A stretch of 64,000 nucleotides of DNA, from NCBI GenBank assembly GCA_963921825.1, contig OY997593.1, forward strand, positions 57,024,039 through 57,088,038, in the 5' to 3' direction. Positions within the stretch are counted from its first letter, which is position 1, and each line of letters begins with the position of its first letter. Under the pieces are notes generated by a model. That model worked only from the letters and a program-made list of their open reading frames with translations, was not told the DNA's origin and searched no databases. Source of the DNA: Erodium maritimum (taxonomy: Eukaryota; Streptophyta; Magnoliopsida; Geraniales; Geraniaceae). A program made the position numbers and the translations under genes. Shown here piece after piece: positions 12,227 to 22,361 of this stretch.

Positions 12227-12236
12227 TATAAATATT
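12227..12236 (+). promoter_or_regulatory. Candidate TATA box upstream of the Pro-rich ORF
   Basis: CCTATAAATATT lies about 125 bases before the ATG at 12353. A CT-rich leader (ATCATCTCTCTCAAC) lies between them. The arrangement is that of a plant TATA promoter, but the downstream ORF is broken and the site could belong to the flanking Harbinger-like sequence. Confidence 0.35.
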
Positions 12237-12352
12237 GATTATGTTTCATGTCAAGTATAAATGTATAATACAAGGTTCAGCAATCAAATATAGCAAATCA
12301 TCTCTCTCAACTTGAGAGCCTACCCTAGCTTAGCCCTACTTTTCTTGCCGCT

Positions 12353-14114
12353 ATGGAGCTTTCGTCTACCGCTGCTACTTTTGCACCGCCTAGGGTGGTC
12401 AGTTTTGCCGTCCCCGTATTCGCATGTCCCGTACAGATGACCTCCCAGACCACGTCTGGTGCGGGGTTTACGTACGGGTGGGAGTGGCTGGCTTTTCCCC
12501 AACCCCCTGCGCCTCTTCCCCCCTCAGGTCCTCTGGTGGTCTCGGGGACCCCTATTTCGATTGTCAGGCCTCCTTGCCCTTCTCCCCCGGTTCCATCTGG
12601 TCGTCTTGCCTCGATTGGTCGGCAGTTCCTCTCGCCTATGGTGATCTCTCCCTCTTTCTCCGTCGCTTCACCCGTTGTAGTCAAGATACATGCGATGGAA
12701 GACGATGTCCTTGCCAATGGATCTCTCCTCGCCCTCCATTCCCCCCGGCAACCTATTTCGGCTGCTGGGGACAAGGGGCGTCGTCGGCACAAATCCAAGC
12801 CTACCCAGGCTAGGCCACCCTCTGCGATCCCCCCATCTCTGGGACCGATCCCGGAGGGAGGCTCCTATATCGGATCGTCTTCTCCGGTATCAATGCTAAC
12901 CCAAAACGAGGGAGGTCACTACGTCGTCTTAGGATACCTTCCTCCCCAAGTAATGGCCCTTTGGCCTTACATCCCCCGAACCCTGGCGAGCTGGCTCCTC
13001 CACCCACTCTCCCGTCCTCCCCTTCGGTCACGACCTTGCTCTGGCCTTAGTAGTTGATGGAGAGGATTCTAGGGTTTCATCAACCTTCGGTGTTATCCCG
13101 AAACTACCTAGGGCCCCACCAATCCTCGGTGTCACCCCGACCCTACCTAGGGTTCCTACCCCGACCCTGCCTAGGGTTTCTACCTCGGCCCTACCTAGAG
13201 TTTCTTCGGCACCACAAGTGGTTCCTGTTCTGGTTCCACCCGGCCCATCGGGAGTTAAAACGGCCCCTCGGGCCCTCACACCCCCTCGGCGGGCTCAATC
13301 TCTTGCTTCCCAAGTACTGTCGTTGCCGATTCCGAGTAATGGGGACGTGGCCGCACGTGAGGTCTTGGGTGCAGGGGATCCACCTCCACCGGCGACTATG
13401 TCTCGACGAGGTCGGCCCCAGACCCTTACATCCTTGGTCCGCTATGCTAGGGATAAGTTTCTCCTACCGTCTCCGTCGTCGCCCGCGTTGCAGGTCGTCG
13501 TAGTGGGTACTGATCTTGCTGGGGGACCCCCTGGGATGGGGGATAGGTCTCTTCCGGTGGCTCTAGGGCACGACAAGCACCCACGGGCTGAAGCATCACC
13601 GTATAACCAGGCAAGGGCTGGTAAGCAGCCTAGGTCTCGACGAGGTCGGACCCAAGCCTTTACATCCTTGGCCCGTTACGCTAGGAATAAGTTGTTCCTA
13701 CTGACCCTGCCGATGCTCGTGCTACAACTCGCCATAGAGGGTACTGATCTCGCTGGGGGAGCCCCTATGATGGGGGAGTGGTCTTCTCCGGCGGCTCTAG
13801 GGCACGACACACACCCACGTGTTGAAGCATCACCAGACAACCAAGCGAGGGTTGGTAAGCAGCCTAGGTCTCGACGAGATCGGCCCCATGCCCTTACATC
13901 GTTGGCCCGCTACGTTAGGGATAAGTTGTTCCTGCCGACCCCACCGTCGCCCGCGCTACAGGTCGCCGAAGAGGATATTGATCTCGCTGAGGGGATCATT
14001 GTGATGGAGGGTGGGTCTCCTCCAGCTGCTCTAGTGCATGACAAGCGCCCACGGGCTAAAGCATCACCAGACAACCAGGCGAGTGCTGGTAAACGGCCTC
14101 GCGAGGAGGAATGA
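12353..14114 (+). pseudogene. Pro-rich ORF with 78-codon repeats (repeat family X)
   Basis: The ATG at 12353 opens a frame of 234 codons rich in Pro, Ser, Val and Gly. Coding-like sequence then moves to another frame, open from about 12940 through 14114. That frame shows short Pro/Arg repeats (TLPRVPTPTLPRVS at 13130-13190). From 13401 it has three copies of a 78-residue unit with TSLARYARDKLFLP and PDNQARAGKQPRSRR. It ends in a basic/acidic tail KRPREEE. No known domain is recognised. A related end occurs at 21.8 kb (PRDNQVRTSKQP) and related 3' sequence at 25.9 kb, so this is part of a dispersed repeat. Translation of the minus strand also gives long frames over the repeats, so the coding strand is inferred mainly from the longest frame and the shared C-terminal motif. 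Confidence 0.4.
13401..14102 (+). repeat. Three tandem 234-bp repeats inside the Pro-rich ORF
   Basis: Units start at 13401, 13635 and 13869, each with TCTCGACGAG, so the period is exactly 234 bp twice in a row. That equals 78 codons and keeps the reading frame. The units differ at many positions but not in length, which suggests that the array was under coding constraint for some time after it arose. Confidence 0.9.
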
Positions 14115-14330
14115 TAGACGACCGGGACCTCAGGGACTGGCCCTAGGAGGGGTCCCTGTATGAGGTGTTGCCTCCCGCCATCAACATTACCGTCGAGGTC
14201 CTTCAGAATATCTAGTACCTTGTCCCCTCTATCCGCCTTCTGCATTTGCCCATGGGACACTAGCTCAATACCTTGTCCCCTCTATACGTGTTCTATGTCT
14301 GTTTTTTGTAGCCAAAAAGTCTTTGATGCA
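14103..14330 (+). repeat. Family-X 3' module, copy 1
   Basis: Directly after the ORF stop, this segment shares blocks with 21880-22110 and 25925-26130: CAGGGACTGGC, AGGGGTCCCTG, CCGCCATCAACATTACCGTC and TTGCCCATGGG. It ends near a short GCCAAAAAGT stretch. It reads as the 3' end of a dispersed element. Confidence 0.5.
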
Positions 14331-14669
14331 CTGTTTTATTATTACAACCAATTATTAACAATATATGCACTTTTAGCTAAAAAAATGTATAATACAAGGA
14401 GAACACCGATACGTACTAATTATCGGACATTACTTTCATACAACGCGGAACAAGAGCGTTTGGGCTTTGTTTGACCAATGTTAAAGAATTCAGAAAACAT
14501 AGGTTACAAGATAGACCCACATCATATTATTGCTTGTCCAAATATACACATTAAAAAGGCCTGTTAAATTACCAATATGAAATACCAAAGAGCACCCTCA
14601 CTTGGTTCCAGTGCAGATATTTGTAAATTGTAACTTGCATAAAAAATGGCCCCATCTTGTTCCTAGTCC

Positions 14670-15545
14670 CTATACCATGTCTGATTTCTCGACCCCATTT
14701 AATGTATGTGTATGATTGACCGAACCAGGTCCAGATGAACATTCTTCACCTCGACCAACAACCAACGAAACCGACCTCCTCGGAGATTGTCCAACCTCGT
14801 CCTCACAGCCTTCTGCATCAATGCTAATCGCCACAGAATCGCCATTTTCCTCACCTTCTTTGGGTAGCTCTGTTTCACCCTCTCGGTCTCCGCCCACCGA
14901 ATTTCCGATTTGGGTCTCCGAGTTCGCACCAGGACCGCCTAGATCACCCTCTGGCGGCCTGGCGGCGACGACAGATTCGGAGACGACGGAGGCGCGGCAG
15001 AGAGGGCAATTGGTGTGGGAGCGCAGCCAAGTATCGATACAAGGAATGTGGAAGGCGTGGTTGCACTTGGGCATGATACGGAGCGTTTCGTCTTCACGGA
15101 ACTCCGTCAAGCAAACAGAGCACTCTGTTCCTTCCACCAACCCCTCGCTCTTCTTGTACCGGCACACCGTGATCGAGTTTATCACCGCCGGCCTCAGCCC
15201 CACCGTCGTGATGAACCAGACCGGGTGGTCCACCCTGCTCTCCTCAACAAACTCCTCCTCCTCCGAACCGTTCGACCTGGAATTACCGTTCCTGAAACAC
15301 GACCTCCGTATCATGACGTAGTAGCTCAGGACGAGGAACACACCTGCGAGCACCGAGACACTGACGATGGCGGCGAGAGAGAGGTGGAGGGTGTGGACGG
15401 AGTGATCCTCCGGCGGAGGCGGCTGCGGGAGGTAGTAGAAATCAGGGTAAGGGCAGTTGTAGGGACATGCGGGGTCGCAGAAGTCGGGACAGTCTAGGGA
15501 CTGGTTGGTGGCGGTGGCGGACAAAGGGAAGAGCTTTCTGTGCAT
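14670..15545 (-). CDS. RING-H2 finger E3 ubiquitin ligase, ATL family (ATL51/52/54-like)
   Basis: This intronless minus-strand gene encodes 291 residues from the ATG at 15545. An upstream in-frame ATG at 15644 would add 33 residues, but MHRKLFPL at the chosen start matches the family's usual beginning. Residues 19-31 form a Cys-rich stretch (CPDFCDPACPYNC). A membrane segment lies at about 53-78. The GLD-type motif is GLRPAVINSI (116-125). The RING-H2 domain spans C142-C183 with ligands C142, C145, C161, H163, H166, C169, C180 and C183, and the conserved Pro and Trp (MPKC; CIDTWL). The C-terminal ~105 residues are acidic and variable. ATL proteins are membrane-anchored ubiquitin ligases that recruit E2 enzymes and act in defence, sugar/nitrogen signalling or wall formation. 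The exact role here cannot be told. All ligands are intact and no break is seen, so the gene looks functional. Confidence 0.93.
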   Translation of the reverse strand: MHRKLFPLSATATNQSLDCPDFCDPACPYNCPYPDFYYLPQPPPPEDHSVHTLHLSLAAIVSVSVLAGVFLVLSYYVMIRRSCFRNGNSRSNGSEEEEFVEESRVDHPVWFITTVGLRPAVINSITVCRYKKSEGLVEGTECSVCLTEFREDETLRIMPKCNHAFHIPCIDTWLRSHTNCPLCRASVVSESVVAARPPEGDLGGPGANSETQIGNSVGGDREGETELPKEGEENGDSVAISIDAEGCEDEVGQSPRRSVSLVVGRGEECSSGPGSVNHTHTLNGVEKSDMV

Positions 15546-15679
15546 CGTCGCCGGCGGTGGAGAGAGAGAGGGGGGGTTGGTTTGATTATTGGAGAGTGGT
15601 AGGTGTTGGAATTGGAATAGAAGAAACCAAAAATGGTGAAGCAATTGGGACGTCTCTGTCGGGGTTCAGTGGAGGACTG

Positions 15680-16077
15680 TGATCCGATTTCATGCGTGTT
15701 ATTACTTATTATTATGTACTGAGTTCGGTAACCGGCATTTATCTTCTAGATACATAACATCATCTTATTTAACATTTTATTATAATTTTATTAATATTAG
15801 GATGGTTAAGTCGGTTTCAGCATACGCTCTACTTAATACATATTCTATTCTCTTTGGTATGATAAATAAATATTAATCAACATTCATCTCCCAACCTTTC
15901 AAAAAAAAAATAACTCCCAAGAAATGCGTTAATATGTATGAGTAATGTCAAGTATTTGTATCTTGTTGATGGATGTAGATAAATTGAGCAATTCCCGAGT
16001 AGTTTCATTTCAAGTTACATTCGGATCTAAGGTAGCTACCATTTGATGAATAAATCAAGTTAAACTAAATTGTTGGG
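15680..16077. other. ATL upstream region, AT-rich
   Basis: This is upstream of the minus-strand ATL gene and should hold its promoter. The sequence is AT-rich with an A run at 15900-15910. No clear TATA box at the right distance or other element could be singled out. Confidence 0.4.
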
Positions 16078-17919
16078 AACTTTAATAAACCCCCCATCTA
16101 TTTTTATAATATATTTACAAAAAACATTGAAAGGGAACCTTTTTATTAATAAAGACCTAACTCAACCGTGAATATAAAAATTATTTAAAGGATCGATGGT
16201 TCATAGAAAACACTGATTTTCCGAATTTAAAAGAACAATGAATTTAATCTTGAATGCTTATTGAGACATAAAAGTCACCGGTCACGACTTAACTCAAGCG
16301 AAACTATAATACCAATAGTGCATCTTAGTCTTTTCTAAAGGACATGTAGGGCCTAAATGAGTTGTGATAGCTGCTCGTGGCGTGGTAACAGACTAGGATT
16401 AATTAAATTGGATCTCAAAGAAAACAGGATGTTACTCCTCACACACGTCACACTGCCCGCTTTTGACTCATTGGAGTTGGTGAGGCTGATTTGCAGACCT
16501 GACTGGATCCTCTTGAGTCACATCCTCTTTTACTGGGGAGGAGTGGTCGTCGAGTGCCCACTTCCTCAAAAGGGCCTCTCCTTGGCCATAGGTCCTGCTT
16601 CTTAGGATCCTGAGTCTGTACCTTCGCAACTTGGCCTTTTCGTGCTTTAAAGCACCCTTCGGACTCCTTGCTAAAAACTCGAAAGTCTTCTAGGTATAGG
16701 GGAGGTGTCCCCGTAGGCCTTTGGTATTGCACCATAGCCCCCTGGCCCATGGTAGTCACGAGGTTGTGCGTCACGGCCTAAGGGTCTGACATCTGTCAAA
16801 TTCTCCTCTGAGACCAGTTCTGGCGGAGGAGCCCCGATATGCTCCACGCTCTAACCATATTTCGGAGCCTTAGTCAAGAGGTTGTGCGCAGGGGGGTGTC
16901 TCGGCCGATACTTCTGACAGTAGACCTAGTGCATGTAGTGCCATGTATCTGGTCGAGGCGGGAGTTGTGGGGTGGAAGTAGATACCAGTCTCAGATCCTC
17001 TCAATTTGTCAGCAGGTGGCGACCCAAGGAGGTAATCTCTACCGCTAGGATATACATGGCGAAGCTCAAGGGCACCGGTCCCTCCTCTGAGCAGCCCATC
17101 AGGCACTCATGGATTGTGTGACCCAAAAGGCCGTACAAGAAACAAATGAGAGGAAACCTTTGATACTATAGGCGCACCTTAATTGGCAATAGATGTTCCG
17201 TTTTCTTAATATCACACAATCTTTTAAATTTATCATTTCGATCTTTTTTGTGGAACTCAAAATGTATAAACAACAACATAAATAAGAGGAGTACAAAGAT
17301 AATTCTTAGGTTTATTATTCACATTCATTTCAGTATAGTATCCTTCTGTCACGCCTCAAATCTGATTTTGACCGGACTCGAAACGTGAACTAAAGTAATA
17401 ATAAAACAACAATAATAAAGGAAAACTAATAACATATAAATCCGAAATTTAGTTCCAAAACATGATAAAATGCCGCGAGTCAGATGCTCAGACCGAATAA
17501 ATAAACTGAGTTCAATACAAAAGGAGCATGCCACTACTAAGTAAACCCCCCAGACTCTCGCTGAGCATACCGAGCTCTGAGACGCCCTCTAGACCAACTC
17601 ACCATCAAAACCTGTAAAACAGTAAAAGCAGAGGGGGTGAGCTTACGCACAGTAGGAAAAAGTAGTAAAGGGAAACGGACTTCCGTTACATTACCAGGAA
17701 TACCCAAATTGATAACTCTTACTCAAATTGACAGTCAAGTAGAAAACAATGGAAACAAACAACGTCAATAAAAGTACTGAATAGAAGAGACATACGAACA
17801 ACGGGACATGATGCTACTAAGACCGCTACAAATGCTGATCGGATCCAAAACACAAAAGCATAGAACAAGTATTCAAGACAATTCAATCATCACGCATAAC
17901 TCAATAAATATATCGTACC

Positions 17920-18215
17920 GGAATAACCCCTCGGTCTAGATATCTTCCCGGAGCTACCCCCTCGGGGTAAATAACCATACGTCATACCGGAAACGCACAT
18001 CGGCCTAGACGTCTTCCCGGAGTTACCCCCTCGGGGTACACAATCATATACCACACCGGAAACGCACATCGGCCTAAGTAACAACGTACATCATACCGGA
18101 AACGCACATCGACCTAGATGTCTTCCCGGAGTTACCCCCTCGGAGTACACAATCATATACCATACCAGAAACGCACATCGGCCTAGGTATCTTCCCGGAA
18201 ACACACCTCGGGGTA
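17920..18215 (-). repeat. 69-bp tandem array in the solo LTR
   Basis: The motif AAACGCACATCGGCCTAG recurs at 17991, 18060, 18100 and 18169, that is every 69 bases with one shortened unit. Each unit also has CTTCCCGGAGTTACCCCCTC. It lies at the position that holds the CCTGCGGG array in the LTRs at 46.7 and 56.8 kb. Confidence 0.85.
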
Positions 18216-18546
18216 CGCAAACAAAACCACACAATAGCATACCAAACACAATACAACGAGTATTGTGTATTTGAAAAACGAAATTAATTTGTGTAATTGA
18301 AAAATGAAATAAAAAGAATAAAAAAATTGAAAAAATAAATATTTGAAAATTAAATTATTATTTTAAAATGAAAAAAATGTAATAAAATATTAATTAAATT
18401 AAAAAAAACTGATTTTTATGTATTTTAAAAAATAAAATATGATTTTTATGTATTTTTAAATTAAAATCTGAATTTTTGAAAATAAAAATAATTTTTATAA
18501 ATAAAACTGAATTTATAAAAAAAAATTATTTTATTTTAAAAAGAGT

Positions 18547-18819
18547 GAAATTTTCATTTTAATACCCTAACAATGGAGGGTATTATTGTCATTTCACTTA
18601 TTTTCAAATTCTGAACCATTAGCATGAGTTTGAAAATTTGAGTAATAGTTAGGGGTATTATGGTCTTTTTAACTTTTTCCATCCAAACTAACATAAAGTT
18701 AACGTTTGGGTACTAAAGTGAAATTAAATGTTTGGTTTAGGTATGAAAGGGCAAAAAATTTATGCTAGGGTACTATACTGAAATTAAATGTTTGGCAGGG
18801 TATTATACTGAAATTTTCC
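18547..18819. mobile_element. MITE-like insertion with GAAATTTTC ends
   Basis: The left end GAAATTTTCATTTTAATACC and the right end (reverse complement GGAAAATTTCAGTATAATACC) form an imperfect inverted repeat of about 28 bases. The ~273-bp body is AT-rich and contains repeats of GGGTACTATACTGAAATTAA. The right half recurs at 35.5 kb, so it is a dispersed family. The target duplication is unclear. Confidence 0.45.
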
Positions 18820-18980
18820 CTAAATTATTACTATAATCAATAAACAATTAACGCCGGTTTTAAAGTAAACTATCTAACTTAACCCTAGTTACAAACACTT
18901 GGGCCAAAAGGTAAATTGGGCCCGAACTAGGCCCAATCCGGGCAGCCCACAGATCTAGAAACTGGCCCGGACCAGACCCG

Positions 18981-19150
18981 GACCGTGCCCCTCAGAGGGT
19001 CGGCCTGGGATCCGGACCGTGCCACTCAGAGGGCCGGTCTGGGACCCGTTCTGTGCCGCTCAGAGGACCGGCATCGAGCACGGACCGTGCCGCCTAGAGG
19101 GCCGGCACCGAGTCCGTTCCGTGCCGCTCAGAGGGCCGGAATCAGACTCT
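18981..19150 (-). repeat. Five 34-bp GC-rich repeats in the solo LTR
   Basis: Five consecutive 34-base units, each with CCGTGCCGCTCAGAGGGCCGG or a close variant, end exactly where TTCCGTGCGA begins at 19151. Short ORFs here (MPLRGS...) are by-products of the repeat. Confidence 0.9.
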
Positions 19151-20092
19151 TTCCGTGCGAAATCTAGGCAGGCTCAAGCCCCTTCTTCCCCAACTTCGTT
19201 TCTACGAAAAACTACTTCAAAAACTTCATTTTTATCATCATCAAACCTCAAAATCAGTCATTCAAACTCCAAAACTTCAACACCCACAATGGGTTTCCTC
19301 CAAACATCAACAATCTAATGAAAACCAACCAAAATTTCACTATTCTTCAACAAAAAGCATCATCTAACAACCATGGAAGCAAAACCCATCTAGTTCTAGC
19401 AAAACCCATAAAAATGAACTTTGTATTCTGTTTAGAATGATGAGATGATGAACTTTTGGAGAGGTTTTAATGAAGGAAAGGCTTCAAGCTTCCTCCTTTT
19501 CTCCCTTTCTTCTTCCTCAAGTCAAGAAGCTTGCTCTTCCTCTCTATCCCTTGTGAAATTCGGCCACTATAGGAAATAATGAGTTGAAATGTAACCAACA
19601 ATGCCTTTAACCTATAGTTGTATTGACCAAAAGGCCCCTCCTTGCTTCCTTCTTCTAAATTGGCACTTATGAGGGCAAATGGGTCATTAGAGACTTATTT
19701 CTCCTCCTCCAAACCACTATGGACAAGTGTACTAGTGGGGGCCACCTTTCCCTTAATAAAAATCCAGCACCTTTAATTAAAATAGGCTTAGTCGATAAAT
19801 AGTGTATGGTTGACCAAAAGTTGACTTTTTCACAAGGACAGTCATTTGAAAGGAAATGACACAACTAAACTAACCGTAACGACGGCTAAGCTTTTTGGGT
19901 CCCGGAAAGGTTCTGAATGACTCCCGGAGTCATTGGTTGACTTTTTCAACCGAAAGTCAAACTTCGCCAAAAATCACCGGTTCGACCGAGATCGACCGAG
20001 AGCGGTTCTTACACCTTCAATGAATAATTGATATTAGCATATCCATCCTCTATGAATGTTATGTTCTGGATGGTCTTATGGTTTTATTTAGC

Positions 20093-21550
20093 TTCTTATT
20101 TAATAAACCCACCATCTGTTTCATAATATATTTATAAATATAAAAAAAAACTAAAAAGGAACCTTCTTATTAATAAAGACCTATCTCAACCGTAAAAATA
20201 TACTTGTAATTATTGTTGGTTATTAGTACTCTCATCATGTATTTGTGCTTCCACTATAGTTTGGTGGTTGATGTTTCCCTCTCAATTTCAATCTTTGAAA
20301 TGGGGGCTTTATAAAATTCCTTGGCTTATAAAAAAAACCATAAATATAAAAATGATTAAAAGGATCAAGTCAACACGTTGGTTCATAGAAAACACTGATT
20401 TAATAAATCTGGATTTTAGAATAGCGATGTACTTAAACTTGAATGATTGTTAAAGTAACAAGTCACGACTCAACTCAAGCTAAACTATAGTACTAATAGT
20501 GCATCTGGGTCTTTCCTATGGATATGCAGGGCTTAAATGAGCTGTGATAGCTACTCGTGGCGTGGTAAAAGACTAGGATTTGTCAAATTGGTTCTCTAAG
20601 AAGACGGGACGTTACTCCTCACACACGTCACGCTACTCTCTTTTGACTCATTGGAGCTTATAGGGATGATTTGTAGACCTGATTGAATCCTCTTGGATCA
20701 CATCGTCTTTCACTAGGTAAGAATGGTCTACCCACTTCCTCAAAAGGGCCTCGCCCTGGCCATAGGTTCTACTTCCCAGGATTTTGAGTCTATACCTCCG
20801 TTCCTTGGTCTTTTCGGGCTCTAAAGCACCCGTCGAGTTCCTTGCTAAAAACTTGAAACTCGTCAGGGTAGAGGAGGTTTCCCCGTAGGCCTTTGGTATT
20901 GCACCATAGCCCCCTAGCCCATGTTAGTCACGAGGTTGTGTGACACGGCCTGAGGGGCCGGCTCAGTCAAATTCTCCTCTAAGACCAGTTCTAGTGGATG
21001 AGCCTCAGTATGCTCTACACCCTAACCATATGTTGGGGCCTTAGTTAAAATGTTTTGCACATGGGATGTCTCGGCCGATACGTGTAACAATAGACCTAGG
21101 GCATATAGTGCCATGTACCTGGCCGAGGTGGGAGTTGGGGGATGGAAGAAAAAGACAGTCTCGGGTTCTCCTAATTTGTCAGCAGGTGGCGACCCAATGA
21201 GGTAATCTCCACCCTAGGAGATACAAGTCGAAGCTTAGGGGCACCGGTCGCTCTCTGAATGGGCTATCAGGCATTCATGAGGATACTTTCCATATTGTAG
21301 GCGTACCTGAATTTGCAATGGATGTTCCGATTTCTTAACATCACATAATCTTTTAAATTGATCATTTCGAATTCTTATGAAACTCATAATGTATAAACAA
21401 CAACATAAATAAGAGCAGTACAAAGATAATTATTGGGCCTATTATTCACATTCATTTCGATACAGTGATCCTCCGATGAATAATTGATATTAGCATATTT
21501 ATCATATATGAATGTTATGTTTTTCACGATCTTTCGTTCAACTTCTTATT
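20093..21550. repeat. Tandem duplicated segment, copy 2 (empty site)
   Basis: This is the second direct copy of the unit at 16078-20092. It keeps the order and most of the sequence of copy 1 but lacks the solo LTR: ATCCTCCGATGAATAATTG stands where copy 1 has CCTTC, the LTR and CCTTCAATGAATAATTG. It carries one short private insertion at about 20203-20337. Confidence 0.75.
20203..20337 (+). mobile_element. Short 5'-truncated LINE 3' end
   Basis: About 135 bases are present here and absent from the other duplicate. They end with GGGCTTTATAAAATTCC and TTATAAAAAAAA, the usual end of a plant LINE. The flanks CCGTAAAAATATA and CCATAAATATA look like a decayed target duplication. Confidence 0.55.
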
Positions 21551-21779
21551 AAATATGTCCAACTCTTATTATTCTCTCTGTTAACCAAGGAAAATGTAAC
21601 ATGCAATGACATACTTTGAAAATTTAACACAATGACAAATAATATTTGTCCACCATGTTTTCTCTTCAGGGATGTTCTGTCAACATATAAAATTGGGCGA
21701 CATAATACAAATATCGATCTAATAATACCAAGAAAAAATAAAACAATACCAACCAAAGTTATAGATCCGCCTGGGCATA

Positions 21780-22110
21780 GAGATAGAGTTGGTGTTGGAA
21801 CTGGAGCTGGAGTCGGTGTTAGGGGAGTGAAGAGGTGGTCTGCTGGTGAACCCCGGGATAATCAGGTCAGGACTAGTAAGCAGCCCTAGTAGGAGGAATG
21901 TTAGGATCCTCTGGCTTCAGGGACTGGCTCCGGGAGGGGTCCCTGGTGAAAGTCATTCCTCCTACAACTGATGCAGCTCAAGTTCGGTCGCGTTGCCCCC
22001 TAGATGCAGCGTTTAGGCACTACCTTGAGCAGGACTTCCCGTTTCGATATACAACCCCTCGTCTTCCTTCATGCCTATGTGGCGTCTCAATATCGTTGTT
22101 ATCGGTTATA
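21780..22110 (+). repeat. Family-X C-terminal and 3' module, copy 2
   Basis: A frame ending PRDNQVRTSKQP corresponds to the end of the Pro-rich ORF at 14.1 kb. After its stop come GGAGGAATG, CAGGGACTGGCTCC and GGAGGGGTCCCTGG, and then the common 3' block, ending in TTGTTAAAAAATTG. The N-terminal part and the 78-codon repeats are absent, so this is a 5'-truncated copy, as expected of a retroposed element. Confidence 0.5.
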
Positions 22111-22361
22111 TTGTTAAAAAATTGCGAACAATTATGTTTTAAGTCTGTTCATTTTTAGTGGTCAAGAATATTATTCCTGGCGCACTCGTTTGTAGTTGAT
22201 TTCGAAGTCTAATAATTATGTAGTTTTTAGTCAAAAAGATTGGTACATTATCCTTCTGCTGGGAAAAACTAAATAAAGAATTTGATATAACATTTTTGTA
22301 CTACATCTAACTTTAAATATGATTATTATGAAGAAGTGACGAGAAAAATTATAAGAGTACA

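Larger units (their letters stand above)
17347..20013 (-). mobile_element. Solo LTR, Ty3/gypsy type, 2.67 kb
   Basis: It starts TGTCACGCC and ends GGTTCTTACA, so it runs TG...CA, and is flanked by the 5-bp duplication CCTTC (17342-17346 and 20014-20018). The ends match those of the LTR at 53178-55802, where the TCACGCCCC side abuts a tRNA-Met primer-binding site on the minus strand. That sets the orientation. No primer site or internal coding region is present, so it is a solo LTR left by recombination. The second copy of the host duplication keeps the empty site (near 21466-21480), which confirms the insertion boundaries. It contains two tandem arrays and a MITE-like insertion. Confidence 0.88.
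16078..20092. repeat. Tandem duplicated segment, copy 1 (interrupted)
   Basis: From AATAAACCCCCCATC onward this segment matches 20093-21550 block by block: GGCGTGGTAA, TTTTGACTCATTGGAG, CACTTCCTCAAAAGGGCC, GTAGGCCTTTGGTATTGC and GTCAGCAGGTGGCGACCC. Without the inserted solo LTR the unit is about 1.35 kb. Short minus-strand frames exist (for example 16774-16448 and 17106-16870) but with no known domain. The unit is probably a transposable-element piece or an old gene relic of unknown kind. Confidence 0.75.

Noticed and set aside
14716-15497. Plus-strand ORFs of 201 and 160 codons
   Set aside because: They are antisense to the intact ATL RING-H2 gene and show no domain.
16448-17106. Minus-strand ORFs in the duplicated unit as a host gene or organelle insert
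   Set aside because: The readings are short and broken and I could not match them to any gene; kept only as an unidentified repeat unit.
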